DNA of 64,000 nucleotides, from positions 1-64,000 of the forward strand of contig DAHUYG010000033.1 of assembly GCA_027315315.1 (NCBI GenBank), in the 5' to 3' direction. A model generated the notes under the pieces. That model ran no database searches. It was not told where the DNA came from and worked only from the letters and a program-made list of their open reading frames with translations. The stretch's first letter is position 1, and every line of letters starts with the position of its first letter. This DNA comes from Acidimicrobiaceae bacterium (lineage in GTDB: Bacteria > Actinomycetota > Acidimicrobiia > Acidimicrobiales > RAAP-2). Positions 28,182-38,203 of the stretch are shown piece by piece. Both the position numbers and the translations under genes were made by a program.

Positions 28182-29584
28182 CTAGACCGCGGCCAGCGCG
28201 TCGAGCAGGGTCTCGCGCGTCGGTCCGGGCCGCTCGGGTGTCGGATAGTGCTCGGGGTCGCCCATGATCTCGGCCGCCCGCAGTGCGAAGCGCGGGTCGG
28301 CGTCGAGCTCGCTCGGGAGCGAGAGAAGGTTGAACAGGCGGGCCATGGCGCGCCCGACAATCGGATCGCTCTGGCTGGCCGCCATGAGCGCGCTCAGCCG
28401 GTCCCGGTAGCCCTGGTCGACCGCCTCGCCCTTCTCGGGGTCGGCCCCCGAGCGGTCGAGCTCGACCGCGTGGTGGTACCAGGGGGCCACCTGTTCGGCG
28501 CACGCCGCCTCGTAGGCCGAAGCGGCCTCGGCGACGTCGTCGTGCGCGTCCAGGGCGTCGGCAGCAGCACCGCCTGGACCATCGCGAGTGAGCACCCCCG
28601 CCCGTAGAGCGGGTTGGTGCAGGTGTGCGCGTCGCCGACGGCATGGAAGTTCGACACGATGGGCGCCCCGTCGGCGTCGGTGAAGGTCCGGATCCGGTTG
28701 ATGAGACCGCCCATCGGCCGCACACCGCCGATCGGCTCGAGGTCGAGCGTCGAGAACCACTCGTCGGGCCCCGGCAGGGCCCGGCAGGCGTGGTCGAAGC
28801 GCTCGGGGTCCGAGAGGACCCGGCGCAGCTCGCGGTCCTCGGCCGAGATCGCGATCGTGGCCGACACGGTCGCGCCGTCGCCCGGCACGACCAGGAACTT
28901 GAGATAGCCGAGGTCGCCGCCCGCCTTGGGGCCGAGCGGCATCGCCACCGGGTCGGTCGAGCGGTACCACCTCGTCAGGTACATGAGCCCGCTCGGGCGG
29001 ACCGTCTCTGGCACCGACACCCCGAGCGGGGCGAGCCACCCCGGGACCTCGCCGCGGCGGCCCGTCGCTGCGACCACGACGTCACCCCGCACCTCGCCGC
29101 CGCCCTCGAGCTTCACCCCGTCCACCACCTTGCGCGAGCCGTCCGGTGTCTCGCGCCCGAGCAGTCCAGCCACGCCGGCGACGCTGCGCAGTTCGACCCC
29201 CGGCTCGTCGGCGACGGCGCGCCGGAGCACCCACTCGAAGGTGCTCCGGCGAACGATGAGGATGGAGAGGTCCTCGTCGCCGGGCAACGGATCGCCGAGC
29301 GCTGCGGTCCCCGAGATGGTGCTGCAGCCCGCATCGAGCAGTGCTGCGAGGAGGTCGGGGAACCGCTCGCGCATGAGCACCACGATGCGGGCGAGGAACC
29401 CGTGGGTCTGGTGCATCTGGGTGGCACCGGGCCGCTCTCCGGCGAATGCCTCCTCGGCCGATCCCTGGTAGGGCAGGCGGTCTCGCTCGAGCACGACCAC
29501 CTGCCGGCCGCACCGGGCGAGCGCGAGGGCCGAGCCCAGACCCGCGATCCCCCCGCCGGCGACCACCACCCGATCCGCCCCCAT
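28182..29584 (-). pseudogene. FAD-dependent monooxygenase (epoxidase-like), single-base frameshift
   Basis: Starts (M)GADRVVVAGGGIAGLGSALA, a GxGxxG FAD fold, and reads well through GDAHTCTNPLYGRGCSLAMVQ, the second FAD motif as in squalene/polyether epoxidases such as LasC. In the GTGCTGCTGCCGAC run near 28558-28565 the frame is lost. Adding one base restores ADALDAHDDVAEAASAYEAA and the rest to a TAG at 28182, giving about 467 residues. The downstream part still looks like protein, so the lesion is recent or an assembly error. The start is only 21 bases from the divergent tetR start. Confidence 0.85.
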
Positions 29585-29610
29585 CGTCGGTTAAGGTAAC
29601 ACACGTTGCC
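29585..29610. promoter_or_regulatory. Overlapping divergent promoter and possible TetR operator
   Basis: The 21 bases between the two divergent starts contain TAAGGT (plus) and, on the other strand over nearly the same bases, TACCTT. Each is a TANNNT -10 placed about eight bases before the respective start codon, so both mRNAs are likely leaderless. The imperfect palindrome GGTAACACACGTTGCC (29595-29610) overlaps the tetR start and is a candidate operator. Confidence 0.5.
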
Positions 29611-30268
29611 AAATCTTGACGTCGCACCCCGTCGGCGCTTCACCGGTCTCTCGGCCGCCGACCGCCAGCACGAGCGCCGCAACCTGCTCATGGACGCAGC
29701 GCTCGAGCTGCTCGGGACCGAGGGCTGGGCCGCCATGACCGTGCGCAACGTGCTCGAGCGCGCGCGGCTCAACCCCCGCTACTTCTACGAGAGCTTCGGC
29801 GGCCTCGACGAGCTCGCCGTCGCGCTCTACGACCGGGTCGTCGAGGAGCTCGCCGCAGCCGTGTTCGGCGCCCTCGAGAAGGCCGGGGAGGATCCCGGCG
29901 CCCAGCTGCGGGCCGTCGTCGCCTGCACCGTGTCCTTCGTCGACGAGGATCGCCGGCGGGGCCGGGTCCTCTACGCCGAGGGCCTCGGGAACGAGGCGCT
30001 CAACCGCCGCCGGATCGAGACGGCCAGCATGGTCGTGAGCTTTGTCGAGGAGTACGCCTCCGAGCGGCGCCCCGACGGCGAGGCGAGCGCCGAGCTCGGC
30101 CGGGTCGCCACCTCCATCCTCGTCGGAGGGTTCAACCAGCTGCTGGTCGACTGGCTCGACGGCCGGATCCGCATCAGCCGCTCCCGCCTCGTCGACGACG
30201 CCACGGCGCTCTTCCTCGCCATGGGCGACGGGGCGGTCGCGGAGGCGGCGTCGCGATCAAGGCGATGA
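29606..30268 (+). CDS. TetR-family transcriptional regulator
   Basis: A 220-residue regulator. The N-terminal helix-turn-helix is visible as LLMDAALELLGTEGWAAMTV...VLERARLNPRYFYESFG (about 28-68), and the C-terminal ligand domain is helical. The only start upstream of the helix-turn-helix is TTG, because an in-frame stop lies three codons before it. It is divergent from, and probably represses, the FAD monooxygenase-to-patatin operon. Ligand unknown, but a hydrophobic pathway substrate is likely. Confidence 0.9.
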   Translation: MPNLDVAPRRRFTGLSAADRQHERRNLLMDAALELLGTEGWAAMTVRNVLERARLNPRYFYESFGGLDELAVALYDRVVEELAAAVFGALEKAGEDPGAQLRAVVACTVSFVDEDRRRGRVLYAEGLGNEALNRRRIETASMVVSFVEEYASERRPDGEASAELGRVATSILVGGFNQLLVDWLDGRIRISRSRLVDDATALFLAMGDGAVAEAASRSRR

Positions 30269-30711
30269 CCGGGGCGCCCCCCGTGGCACGCACGGTCGAC
30301 GTCTCGGTCGTGCGCCCGCTGCGCGGCGAGGTCCTGCGGGCCGGGCGGCCCACCGAGGCAACGGCGATGCCCGGCGACGACCACCCGCGCGCCCGCCACC
30401 TGGCGGTCCACGCCGGCGACGAGCTCGTGTCGGTCGGGAGCGTGCTCCCAGAGCCGCCGCCGTGGGCGCCCGAGCGGCGTGGGTGGCGCATCCGGGGCAT
30501 GGCGACGCGCGAGGGGTGCCGCGGTCGCGGCCTCGGCGAGGTGGTGCTCGGAGCGCTCATCGACTATGCCCGCTCAGAGGGCGGCGAGGAGATCTGGTGC
30601 AACGCCCGGGTCGGGGCGACCCGCTTCTACGCCCGGGCCGGCTTCGTCACCCACGGCGAGGTCTTCGTCAGCGAGGGCGTCGAGCACGTCGCCATGTGGC
30701 GCTCGCTCTGA
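30265..30711 (+). CDS. GNAT-family N-acetyltransferase
   Basis: A 148-residue single-domain acetyltransferase. WRIRGMATREGCRGRGLGEVVLGALIDYA carries the acetyl-CoA pyrophosphate loop (R/Q-x-x-G-x-G), and GATRFYARAGFVTHGEVF is the usual fourth motif. It starts at ATG overlapping the tetR stop as ATGA. Resembles small ElaA/YitI-like proteins. Substrate unknown. Confidence 0.88.
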   Translation: MTGAPPVARTVDVSVVRPLRGEVLRAGRPTEATAMPGDDHPRARHLAVHAGDELVSVGSVLPEPPPWAPERRGWRIRGMATREGCRGRGLGEVVLGALIDYARSEGGEEIWCNARVGATRFYARAGFVTHGEVFVSEGVEHVAMWRSL

Positions 30712-30720
30712 TTGAGGGGC

Positions 30721-31899
30721 TCAGGATGCCGCCGACGCCGCCTCGTCGAGCCCGCCCAGGCCGTCGCCCATGAGGTCGACGAAGTTTCCCCGGAAGAACC
30801 CGTGGCGCTCCTCTTCGCTGCGGTCTTCGAGGGAGGACTCGAAGCGCTTCATCGGGTTCCGGCCCCCCTCGACGTGGGGGTAGTCCGAGGAGAACATGGC
30901 CACCTCGGGCCCGCTGTGCTCGATGATCCAGCCCGCCGGCTCATGGGGATAGGGGGTGACGCGCAGCTGGCGACGCACGAACTCGCTCGGGGTGAGGCTG
31001 AGGCGCTGGAGGCGTTCCTCGTTGCGCTCGAAGGCCCCGGCCGCCGAGTCCATCGATCGCATCCAACCGGGCACCCAGCTCGCTCCGAGCTCGATGGCGC
31101 CGAACTTGAGCGCCGGGAACCGGTCGAACACGCCGTCGAAGATGAGCGTCGCCAGGGTCTGCATGGGCGCGTAGGGGATCGCCATGTAGGAGACCGAGGT
31201 GAAGTTGGTGTCCCCGCCGTGGAAGTCGGGCACCGGGGGCAGCCCGTTGCGCTTGTAGACCGGGTTCATCGGCTGCTCGCCGCCCACGTGGAAGAGGATC
31301 GGGCGGCCGGCCTCCTCGGCCTGGGCCCACACCCGGTCGAACCCGATGTGGCTCGGGGAGTGCCTGGAGGGGGGGCTCGAGGCGATCATGAGCGCGGCGG
31401 CGCCCATCCCGATCGCCTCGGTCGTGGCCTGCGCCGCCCGCTCGATGTCGTTGAACGGCACGTAGCAGACCGGGAGCAGCCGGGGGTCGACCGAGCAGAA
31501 CTCGACGATCCCCCGGTTGTGGGCGGTGGCGAGCCCGTAGGCGAGCTCGACGTCCTCGCCCAGGTCGAACTTTCGCAGCGGCGCCAGGTAGGTGGTCGTG
31601 AAGACCAGCTGGCTGGCGAACCCGAGGTGGTCGAGGGCGGCCGGGCGGTCCTCCCGAAGGATGGCGCCGAGTGCGCCGTGGTTCTTGCGGAGCATGATCT
31701 CCTCGGCGTCCTTCGCCCGGACCTCGGGATCCCGCTGCTTGGCCAGCACCGAGTCGATGAAGCTCTTGGACTCCCCCTCGCCAAGCGCCTCGCGCAGGCG
31801 CTCACGAACCTTGGGGTCGGCGTGCTCCTCGGCGTAGCCGGGCGGCTCAAAGATGTGGGAGTCCGCGTCGTGGACGACCCGGCCTTCGACGTATGGCAT
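30721..31899 (-). CDS. Amidohydrolase 2 family metal-dependent hydrolase (ACMSD-like)
   Basis: A 392-residue TIM-barrel hydrolase or decarboxylase. It begins with HDADSHIFEPP (metal-binding DxH), has PILFHVGGEQ in the middle and the metal aspartate in FSSDYPHVEGGRNP near the end, as in amidohydrolase-2 proteins common in actinobacterial aromatic and steroid catabolism. AGGGGGAGAGCG stands before the ATG. It is convergent with the acetyltransferase, nine bases apart. It may act on a ring-cleavage carboxylate. The exact substrate cannot be read from the sequence. Confidence 0.88.
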   Translation of the reverse strand: MPYVEGRVVHDADSHIFEPPGYAEEHADPKVRERLREALGEGESKSFIDSVLAKQRDPEVRAKDAEEIMLRKNHGALGAILREDRPAALDHLGFASQLVFTTTYLAPLRKFDLGEDVELAYGLATAHNRGIVEFCSVDPRLLPVCYVPFNDIERAAQATTEAIGMGAAALMIASSPPSRHSPSHIGFDRVWAQAEEAGRPILFHVGGEQPMNPVYKRNGLPPVPDFHGGDTNFTSVSYMAIPYAPMQTLATLIFDGVFDRFPALKFGAIELGASWVPGWMRSMDSAAGAFERNEERLQRLSLTPSEFVRRQLRVTPYPHEPAGWIIEHSGPEVAMFSSDYPHVEGGRNPMKRFESSLEDRSEEERHGFFRGNFVDLMGDGLGGLDEAASAAS

Positions 31900-31994
31900 C
31901 GCTCTCCCCCTGTCACGAGGACGGTCGCGTCAGGATCGCTTCGGCCCCATCGTGCCACCCGGGCCGTCGCGGCGCCCGGCGAGCCGACCTCGGC

Positions 31995-32753
31995 TCAGGG
32001 CTCGAAGGGGAGGCCGAGCGCGATCAGCGCCAGCTCGTGGAGCATCCGGGCGGTCGCCCCCCAGACCCGTTCGCCCTCGACGTCGAAGAACCACAGCTCG
32101 CGGAGCTGGGGCCCGTCGAGCGACCAGGCCTCGTAGGGGTCCCACACGTCGGAGCGGTACACACCGTCGGCCACGAGCTCGGCCAGCGTCACGTCGAACA
32201 CCCTCGCGACCTCGCCCGGATTGGGCCTGGTCTCGGGCCGGGCCGAGAGCATGCCCACGACCGGGAGGATGAGGGTGGTGTTCAGCGTGTAGAGCGGGTG
32301 GAGCCAGCCGACGACGTCGACGACGCCCGGGTCGATCCCGACCTCCTCGTTCGCCTCGCGCAGGGCGCCGGCCGCCGCGTCCTCGCCGGGATCGATGCGC
32401 CCGCCGGGGAAGCTGACCTGCCCGCGATGGGTGCGCAGCTCGGTCGAGCGCCTGGTGAGCAGGACCCGGGCCTGCCCATCCTCCTCGAACAGCGGGACCA
32501 GCACCGCCGAGGCCGTTGCGGGGATCTCGGGGGCACCCTCGGGCAGCTGTCCAACCCACGCGGCGAGCGGCCCCTCCCCCGGCCCGGACCCGCTCGGGGA
32601 TGCGCCCAGCTGGCCCACGCGCCCCATCGCCTCGAGCACGCCGCCCAGGGTGATGCTGTGGCGGAGCTCGTCCTCGAGCTCCGCCCAAGGCGGTGGCCCC
32701 GCGAGCAGGCGCCGGGCGTGGTCGCTCGGGGGCGGCGAGGGATCGATCGACAT
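31995..32753 (-). CDS. Nudix hydrolase, CoA pyrophosphohydrolase type
   Basis: A 252-residue protein whose Nudix box is extended by the upstream LRTHRGQVSFPGGR signature typical of CoA-diphosphatases (NUDT7/YeaB type). The box itself runs GGRIDPGEDAAAGALREANEEVGI at about residues 117-140. It likely splits CoA or acyl-CoA into phosphopantetheine and ADP. I start at the ATG at 32753. A TTG four codons earlier lies in a palindrome and has no ribosome site. It follows groEL on the same strand. Confidence 0.88.
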   Translation of the reverse strand: MSIDPSPPPSDHARRLLAGPPPWAELEDELRHSITLGGVLEAMGRVGQLGASPSGSGPGEGPLAAWVGQLPEGAPEIPATASAVLVPLFEEDGQARVLLTRRSTELRTHRGQVSFPGGRIDPGEDAAAGALREANEEVGIDPGVVDVVGWLHPLYTLNTTLILPVVGMLSARPETRPNPGEVARVFDVTLAELVADGVYRSDVWDPYEAWSLDGPQLRELWFFDVEGERVWGATARMLHELALIALGLPFEP

Positions 32754-32757
32754 CGTT

Positions 32758-32776
32758 GGGGTCAACCTATGACCCC
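32758..32776 (-). terminator. Small hairpin after groEL
   Basis: Arms GGGGTCA (32758-32764) and TGACCCC (32770-32776) with a five-base loop lie between the groEL stop and the Nudix start. A weak terminator, or an operator for the Nudix gene, are equally possible. Confidence 0.35.
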
Positions 32777-32789
32777 CTCGCCAACCGCG

Positions 32790-34502
<1,713 letters not shown>

Positions 34503-34796
34503 CTACTTCTTCACCTTGGCGAGCACGTCGCGCGCCGAGAGGATGAGCAGGTCCTCACCCTCGACGGTGATCTCGGTCCCGCCGTACTTCGAGTAGACGA
34601 CCGTGTCCCCGACGGCGACGTCGAGGGTGATCAGCTCGCCGGTGTTTTCGGCCCGCCGGCCGGGGCCGACCGCGAGGACCTCACCCTGCTGGGGCTTCTC
34701 CTTGGCCGTGTCGGGGATGACCAGGCCCGAGGCGGTGGTCTCCTCGGACTCGCCGGGGCGGACGACGATGCGGTCGTCGAGCGGTTGCAGATTCAT
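34503..34796 (-). CDS. groES: 10-kDa co-chaperonin GroES
   Basis: A 97-residue lid protein of the GroEL chamber. It starts (M)[28 protein letters not shown], with the mobile loop following (about 17-33), and has [15 protein letters not shown] and [12 protein letters not shown] at the end. GAAGGAGGCC lies upstream of the ATG. It is preceded by a CIRCE operator and followed by groEL 69 bases later. Confidence 0.98.
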   Translation of the reverse strand: MNLQPLDDRIVVRPGESEETTASGLVIPDTAKEKPQQGEVLAVGPGRRAENTGELITLDVAVGDTVVYSKYGGTEITVEGEDLLILSARDVLAKVKK

Positions 34797-34820
34797 CGAG
34801 ACAGGCCTCCTTGGCGCTCG

Positions 34821-34847
34821 TTAGCACTCGAACCTTGTGAGTGCCAA
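34821..34847 (-). promoter_or_regulatory. CIRCE element (HrcA operator) of groESL
   Basis: TTAGCACTC, nine bases, GAGTGCCAA. The left arm is the exact consensus and the right arm has one substitution (CCAA for CTAA). It lies 24 bases before the groES start. HrcA would repress groESL here at normal temperature. hrcA itself is not in the window. Confidence 0.93.
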
Positions 34848-34905
34848 CGATAGCGGCCCGCAGCGGCCCCGGCAACAGGGGGATGCGTGCGCCCCCTGGG
34901 TCTCC

Positions 34906-35616
34906 TCAGACCTTGATGACGACCGTGTTGGTGATCTTGTCGTGGAGGGTCTGTCGCCTCGGGTCCCAGGCCGGGAAGAGCAGGTCGACGAGCAGCGGGA
35001 GGACGAACAGGACGCCGAGCAGGCGCTCGAAGAGGTCCCGGCCGATCGCCCGCCAGAAGCCGATGACCCCCCCAGTCGCCGCGTCGACGGCCTTGATCCG
35101 GGCGGCCATCATGCCCACGGTCTGGCCCCGCAGCCCAATCAGCAGCCCGGCGTACAGGGCGCCCACGATGAGCAGCACCACGTACCCGCCGGGGGACACC
35201 CCGGCGCGGGTCTGGACGCCGTTGTTCATCGTCATCGCCCCCTCGAGTGCGTGGCTCGGCACGAGGTAGATGAGCGAGACCACGAAGAGGATCACCGCGT
35301 CGAGGAGGAAGCCCCCGACCCGGGCCCAGTAGCTGGCGAAGGGGGCGGCCCCGGGAGCCCCCTGGGGCCCGTACCCGTAGGACTGGCCCCAGGGACCATC
35401 GCCGGGCCCCTGACCCCCGTAGGGCGGGGCGTTCGGTGGGAAGTAGCCCCCGCCCGGGGGTGGGTAGCCGCCCTGAGGTGGGGGCGGGGGCGCCGGTCGG
35501 TACCACGGGTCGGACGGCCCCTCGGACGGCGACCCCGCATAGGGCGGCGGAGCGGAACCCGGAGAGGGAGGCGGACCCGAGGGCTCGGTCGGGGTGTCGG
35601 GGTGCTCGTCGGGCAT
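34906..35616 (-). CDS. RDD-domain membrane protein with proline-rich N-terminus
   Basis: A 236-residue protein. Residues 1-90 are Pro/Gly/Tyr-rich and presumably disordered. Then comes an RDD domain with SYWARVGGFLLDAVILFVVSL, a second helix VVLLIVGALYAGLLIG, GQTVGMMAARIKAV, and a third helix LLGVLFVLPLLVDLL, ending in RRQTLHDKITNTVVIKV. Inner membrane. RDD proteins are mostly of unknown function (some are ion antiporters or help envelope assembly). ATG with CGAGGAGACCC before it. It lies directly upstream of the groESL control region but is a separate unit. Confidence 0.85.
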   Translation of the reverse strand: MPDEHPDTPTEPSGPPPSPGSAPPPYAGSPSEGPSDPWYRPAPPPPPQGGYPPPGGGYFPPNAPPYGGQGPGDGPWGQSYGYGPQGAPGAAPFASYWARVGGFLLDAVILFVVSLIYLVPSHALEGAMTMNNGVQTRAGVSPGGYVVLLIVGALYAGLLIGLRGQTVGMMAARIKAVDAATGGVIGFWRAIGRDLFERLLGVLFVLPLLVDLLFPAWDPRRQTLHDKITNTVVIKV

Positions 35617-35687
35617 TGGGTCTCCTCGGAAGCCTGCGCGCACTGTAGGGCACGCCGCCGCCCGGGCACCGGATCGCTGCGACCCGT

Positions 35688-36341
35688 TCAAGACAGCGGC
35701 CGCACCTCGTAGGCGCAGACGTGCTGGCCGTCCATCAGGTGGGCGACCCGCTCCACCGTCGCCCCCGGGAGCGCCCGGCGGATGAAGTCGAGCTCGCTCG
35801 AGCAAGCCTGGGCATAGCCCTGGGCCACGGTGAGAATGGCGCAGTTGTGCTCGGTGATGCGCCACCCGCCCCCCTCGAGGACCTCGACGTCCGCGAGGTA
35901 GCCGTCCTCGTCGAGGATCCGCGTGAGCTCGGCCACCTGCTCGGCGAGGGGCAGCTCGGCCAGGCGGGGCGAAGCGCCATCGAGGCGGCGGCGGCCCCGC
36001 CGCTCGAAGAGCGCGTGGACCTCGTCGCTCCCGGGGCCGCCGAGGTAGCCGAGCAGCTCGGCCGTGAGATCCCCGTAGCGCTTCGGGAAGAGCGCCTCGG
36101 CGGCCGAGGTGAGCCCGTAGCGGTGCGCCGGTCGGCCGGGTCCGTCGGGCTCTGGGTGGTGCCGCACCAGGCCGTCCTCGCCCAGGCGATGCAGCTGCTG
36201 GCGCACCGCGGCGGCGGTGATGCCGAGGCGCGCCGCGAGCTCGGCGGTGGTGCTCGCCCCGGAGCGCTTGATCGAGACGAGGATCGCCCGCCTCGTGGTC
36301 GGGAGGTTGGCGAGTGGCGCCGCGTCGAGCCCGCTCGTCAC
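35688..36341 (-). CDS. SufR-like winged-helix regulator with three conserved cysteines
   Basis: A 217-residue regulator. The N-terminal winged helix has TTAELAARLGITAAAVRQQLHRLGEDGLV (about 31-59) and the wing GPGRPAHRYGLT. The C-terminal half matches the SufR/iron-sulfur group in spacing: C167-x12-C180-x13-A194-x14-C209. In SufR all four positions are Cys; here the third is Ala. It could bind a cluster with another ligand or be redox-sensitive. The GTG overlaps the queA stop as GTGA, last in the SDR-queA-regulator operon, so it may autoregulate through the palindrome at 38140. Confidence 0.85.
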   Translation of the reverse strand: MTSGLDAAPLANLPTTRRAILVSIKRSGASTTAELAARLGITAAAVRQQLHRLGEDGLVRHHPEPDGPGRPAHRYGLTSAAEALFPKRYGDLTAELLGYLGGPGSDEVHALFERRGRRRLDGASPRLAELPLAEQVAELTRILDEDGYLADVEVLEGGGWRITEHNCAILTVAQGYAQACSSELDFIRRALPGATVERVAHLMDGQHVCAYEVRPLS

Positions 36342-37411
36342 GGCAGCACCAGGTGCACGTCGCCGAATTCGTGCCAGAGATACCCGCCCGCCACCGCCTC
36401 GGCATATGAGCGCTCGAGCAGCTCGCGCCCTGCGATCGCCTCGAGCATCGCGAGGTGCGACGCCTCGGGCTCGTGCCAGCCGGTGAGGAGCCCGTCGACG
36501 GCGCGCACCGGCCGCTCCGGGGTGATCACGGTCTCGGTCCAGCCCCGTCCCGGACTCACGGTTCCCCGCTCGTCGACCACGGTCTCGAGCGCACGGACCA
36601 CGGTGGTCCCGATGGCCACCACCCGCCCGCCGGCTCGCCTCGTCTCGTTCACGCGCCGAGCGGTGGGGGGCGTCACCCGGAAGTACTCCGCGTAGGGCGC
36701 CTCGTTGGCCTCGAGCGAGGCCACACCGGTGTGCAGCAGCACCGGTGCCACCCCGACGCCCTTCGCGACGAGCCGGGTCAGCACCTCGGGCGTGAAGGGC
36801 CGGCCAGCGCTCGGCATCTCGGCCGAGCCCGGCTCGGTCGCGTACACGTTCTGGTACATGGTGATGGGCCACTCGCCCTGCACGTAGCCGTAGCGGATCG
36901 GGCTGCCGTGCGCCGAGAGGTACGAGAGGAGCGCACCGGGGAGCGAGAGCGAGGCGACCCACAGCCGCACCCCCGAACCGTGGGGCGCGTAGGGGGCGAG
37001 GAGGGTGGCCCGGCCGCCCCCCGGGAGGGCGAGCTCGTCGCCGGCTGAGGCGCCGAGGTGCGGACCGCCGTCCCGGCGCAGCTCGACGGTCCACAGGCCG
37101 GCCGGCAGCTCGGTCGAAAGGTGCAGCTCGAGGGCCATGCCGCCGGCGTCGGTGGCCGGCAGACCGGCCGCGAGGGTCCCCGAGGTGTTGACCACCACGA
37201 GGTCCCCCTCCTCGAGGAACCCGGGCAGCGCCGAGAAGTCGCTGTGCACGATGGAGAGGTCGCTGCGCCGGGCGACCATCATCCGCACCGCGTCCCGGGT
37301 CAGCCCGCGGGCCTCGGGGGGCATGCTCGCCTCGAGCGCCGGGGGCAGCTCGAAGCTGAGCGCCGCGACCCGGATCGGCGCCCGCGGGCTGGCGGTGGCG
37401 GTGGCGCTCAT
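36338..37411 (-). CDS. QueA-like S-adenosylmethionine:tRNA ribosyltransferase-isomerase family protein
   Basis: A 357-residue QueA-fold protein. It keeps SDLSIVHSDFSALPGFLEEGDLVVVNTSGTL, SAEMPSAGRPFT, LLHTGVASLEANEAPYAEYFRV and VVAIGTTVVRALETV, all core QueA blocks. QueA makes epoxyqueuosine from preQ1-tRNA, but no other queuosine gene is in the window and the neighbours are an SDR and a regulator. The real substrate is uncertain. The ATG overlaps the SDR stop (ATGA), and the regulator GTG overlaps its stop (GTGA). Confidence 0.88.
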   Translation of the reverse strand: MSATATASPRAPIRVAALSFELPPALEASMPPEARGLTRDAVRMMVARRSDLSIVHSDFSALPGFLEEGDLVVVNTSGTLAAGLPATDAGGMALELHLSTELPAGLWTVELRRDGGPHLGASAGDELALPGGGRATLLAPYAPHGSGVRLWVASLSLPGALLSYLSAHGSPIRYGYVQGEWPITMYQNVYATEPGSAEMPSAGRPFTPEVLTRLVAKGVGVAPVLLHTGVASLEANEAPYAEYFRVTPPTARRVNETRRAGGRVVAIGTTVVRALETVVDERGTVSPGRGWTETVITPERPVRAVDGLLTGWHEPEASHLAMLEAIAGRELLERSYAEAVAGGYLWHEFGDVHLVLP

Positions 37412-38103
37412 CGCAGCGCCACCTGCGACGCGCGCACCCGCCCGCTCGGGCGTTCGCTCTCGATCAGCGCCACGATGGCCGGCACGACCTCCTCGGGCGG
37501 GGGCCGGTCGGAGATGTCCTCGCCGGGGAACGCGTCCTGGTGCATCTGGGTGCGCATGTCGCCCGGGTCGAGCGCCCACACCGTGACGTCGGGCTCCTCG
37601 AGCGCGAGGACCGCGCTCAGGTAGTCGAGGGCGGCCTTCGACGACCCGTAGCCACCCCATCCCTCGTAGTGCTCCACCGAGGCGTCCGAGGTGATGTTGA
37701 GGATCCTCGGCCGCGCCGAGCGGTGGAGCAGGCCGAGCCCGGCCTGGATGAGCGCCAGGGGGGCGATCACGTTTACCTCGTACGCGCGGCGGAACGCCGC
37801 GAGGGGATAGTCGGACAGCTCGGGCAGGGGTGAGAGGCCGAGCGTGCTCGCGTTGTTCACCAGGAGATCGAGGCCACCGAGCTCCCGGGCCGCCTCGATG
37901 AGGGCGTCGCGGTGCGCTGCCTCGGCGACGTCGCCGGCGATCGCCTCGAGGACGCGACCGGGCGACGACAGGGCACGCTCGGTGGCGGCCAGCGCCTCGG
38001 GGTCCCGGGCGTCGGTGACGACCGACCATCCCCCCGAGAGCAGCGCCCCCACGAGCGCCTTCCCCAACCCCTTCGAGCCTCCGGTGACCACGGCGATCGG
38101 CAT
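37408..38103 (-). CDS. Short-chain dehydrogenase/reductase
   Basis: A 231-residue classical SDR: cofactor loop TGGSKGLGKAL, DARDPEAL after the second strand (an acidic residue, NAD rather than NADP), LLVNNAS, ITSD, and the catalytic YGSSK. First gene of a three-gene coupled operon with a QueA-like protein and a SufR-like regulator. Its promoter is AT-rich with a palindrome. Substrate unknown. The tight linkage to QueA suggests it acts on the same nucleoside or small molecule. Confidence 0.9.
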   Translation of the reverse strand: MPIAVVTGGSKGLGKALVGALLSGGWSVVTDARDPEALAATERALSSPGRVLEAIAGDVAEAAHRDALIEAARELGGLDLLVNNASTLGLSPLPELSDYPLAAFRRAYEVNVIAPLALIQAGLGLLHRSARPRILNITSDASVEHYEGWGGYGSSKAALDYLSAVLALEEPDVTVWALDPGDMRTQMHQDAFPGEDISDRPPPEEVVPAIVALIESERPSGRVRASQVALR

Positions 38104-38139
38104 CTGGGTCCCCTTCTGCAGGCGGTGCTCGCCCGACTA

Positions 38140-38182
38140 TCGGTATTTAACCGACAATATTCTTGCTTTATTGCCGACGCAA
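38140..38182 (-). promoter_or_regulatory. Promoter and palindrome of the SDR-queA-regulator operon
   Basis: Minus strand: TTGCGT (38182-38177), 17 bases, TATTGT (38159-38154), then at once the palindrome TCGGT-TAAAT-ACCGA (38154-38140) covering the start point. The region is strikingly AT-rich for this genome. A repressor bound there would block initiation. The SufR-like regulator of the operon is the obvious candidate. Confidence 0.65.
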
Positions 38183-38203
38183 CGGCCCGGGCGGCCGGGG
38201 TGC

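Noticed and set aside
30712-32136. Long plus-strand frame opposite the amidohydrolase
   Set aside because: Antisense to a gene with clear metal-binding motifs, and of shadow-type composition.
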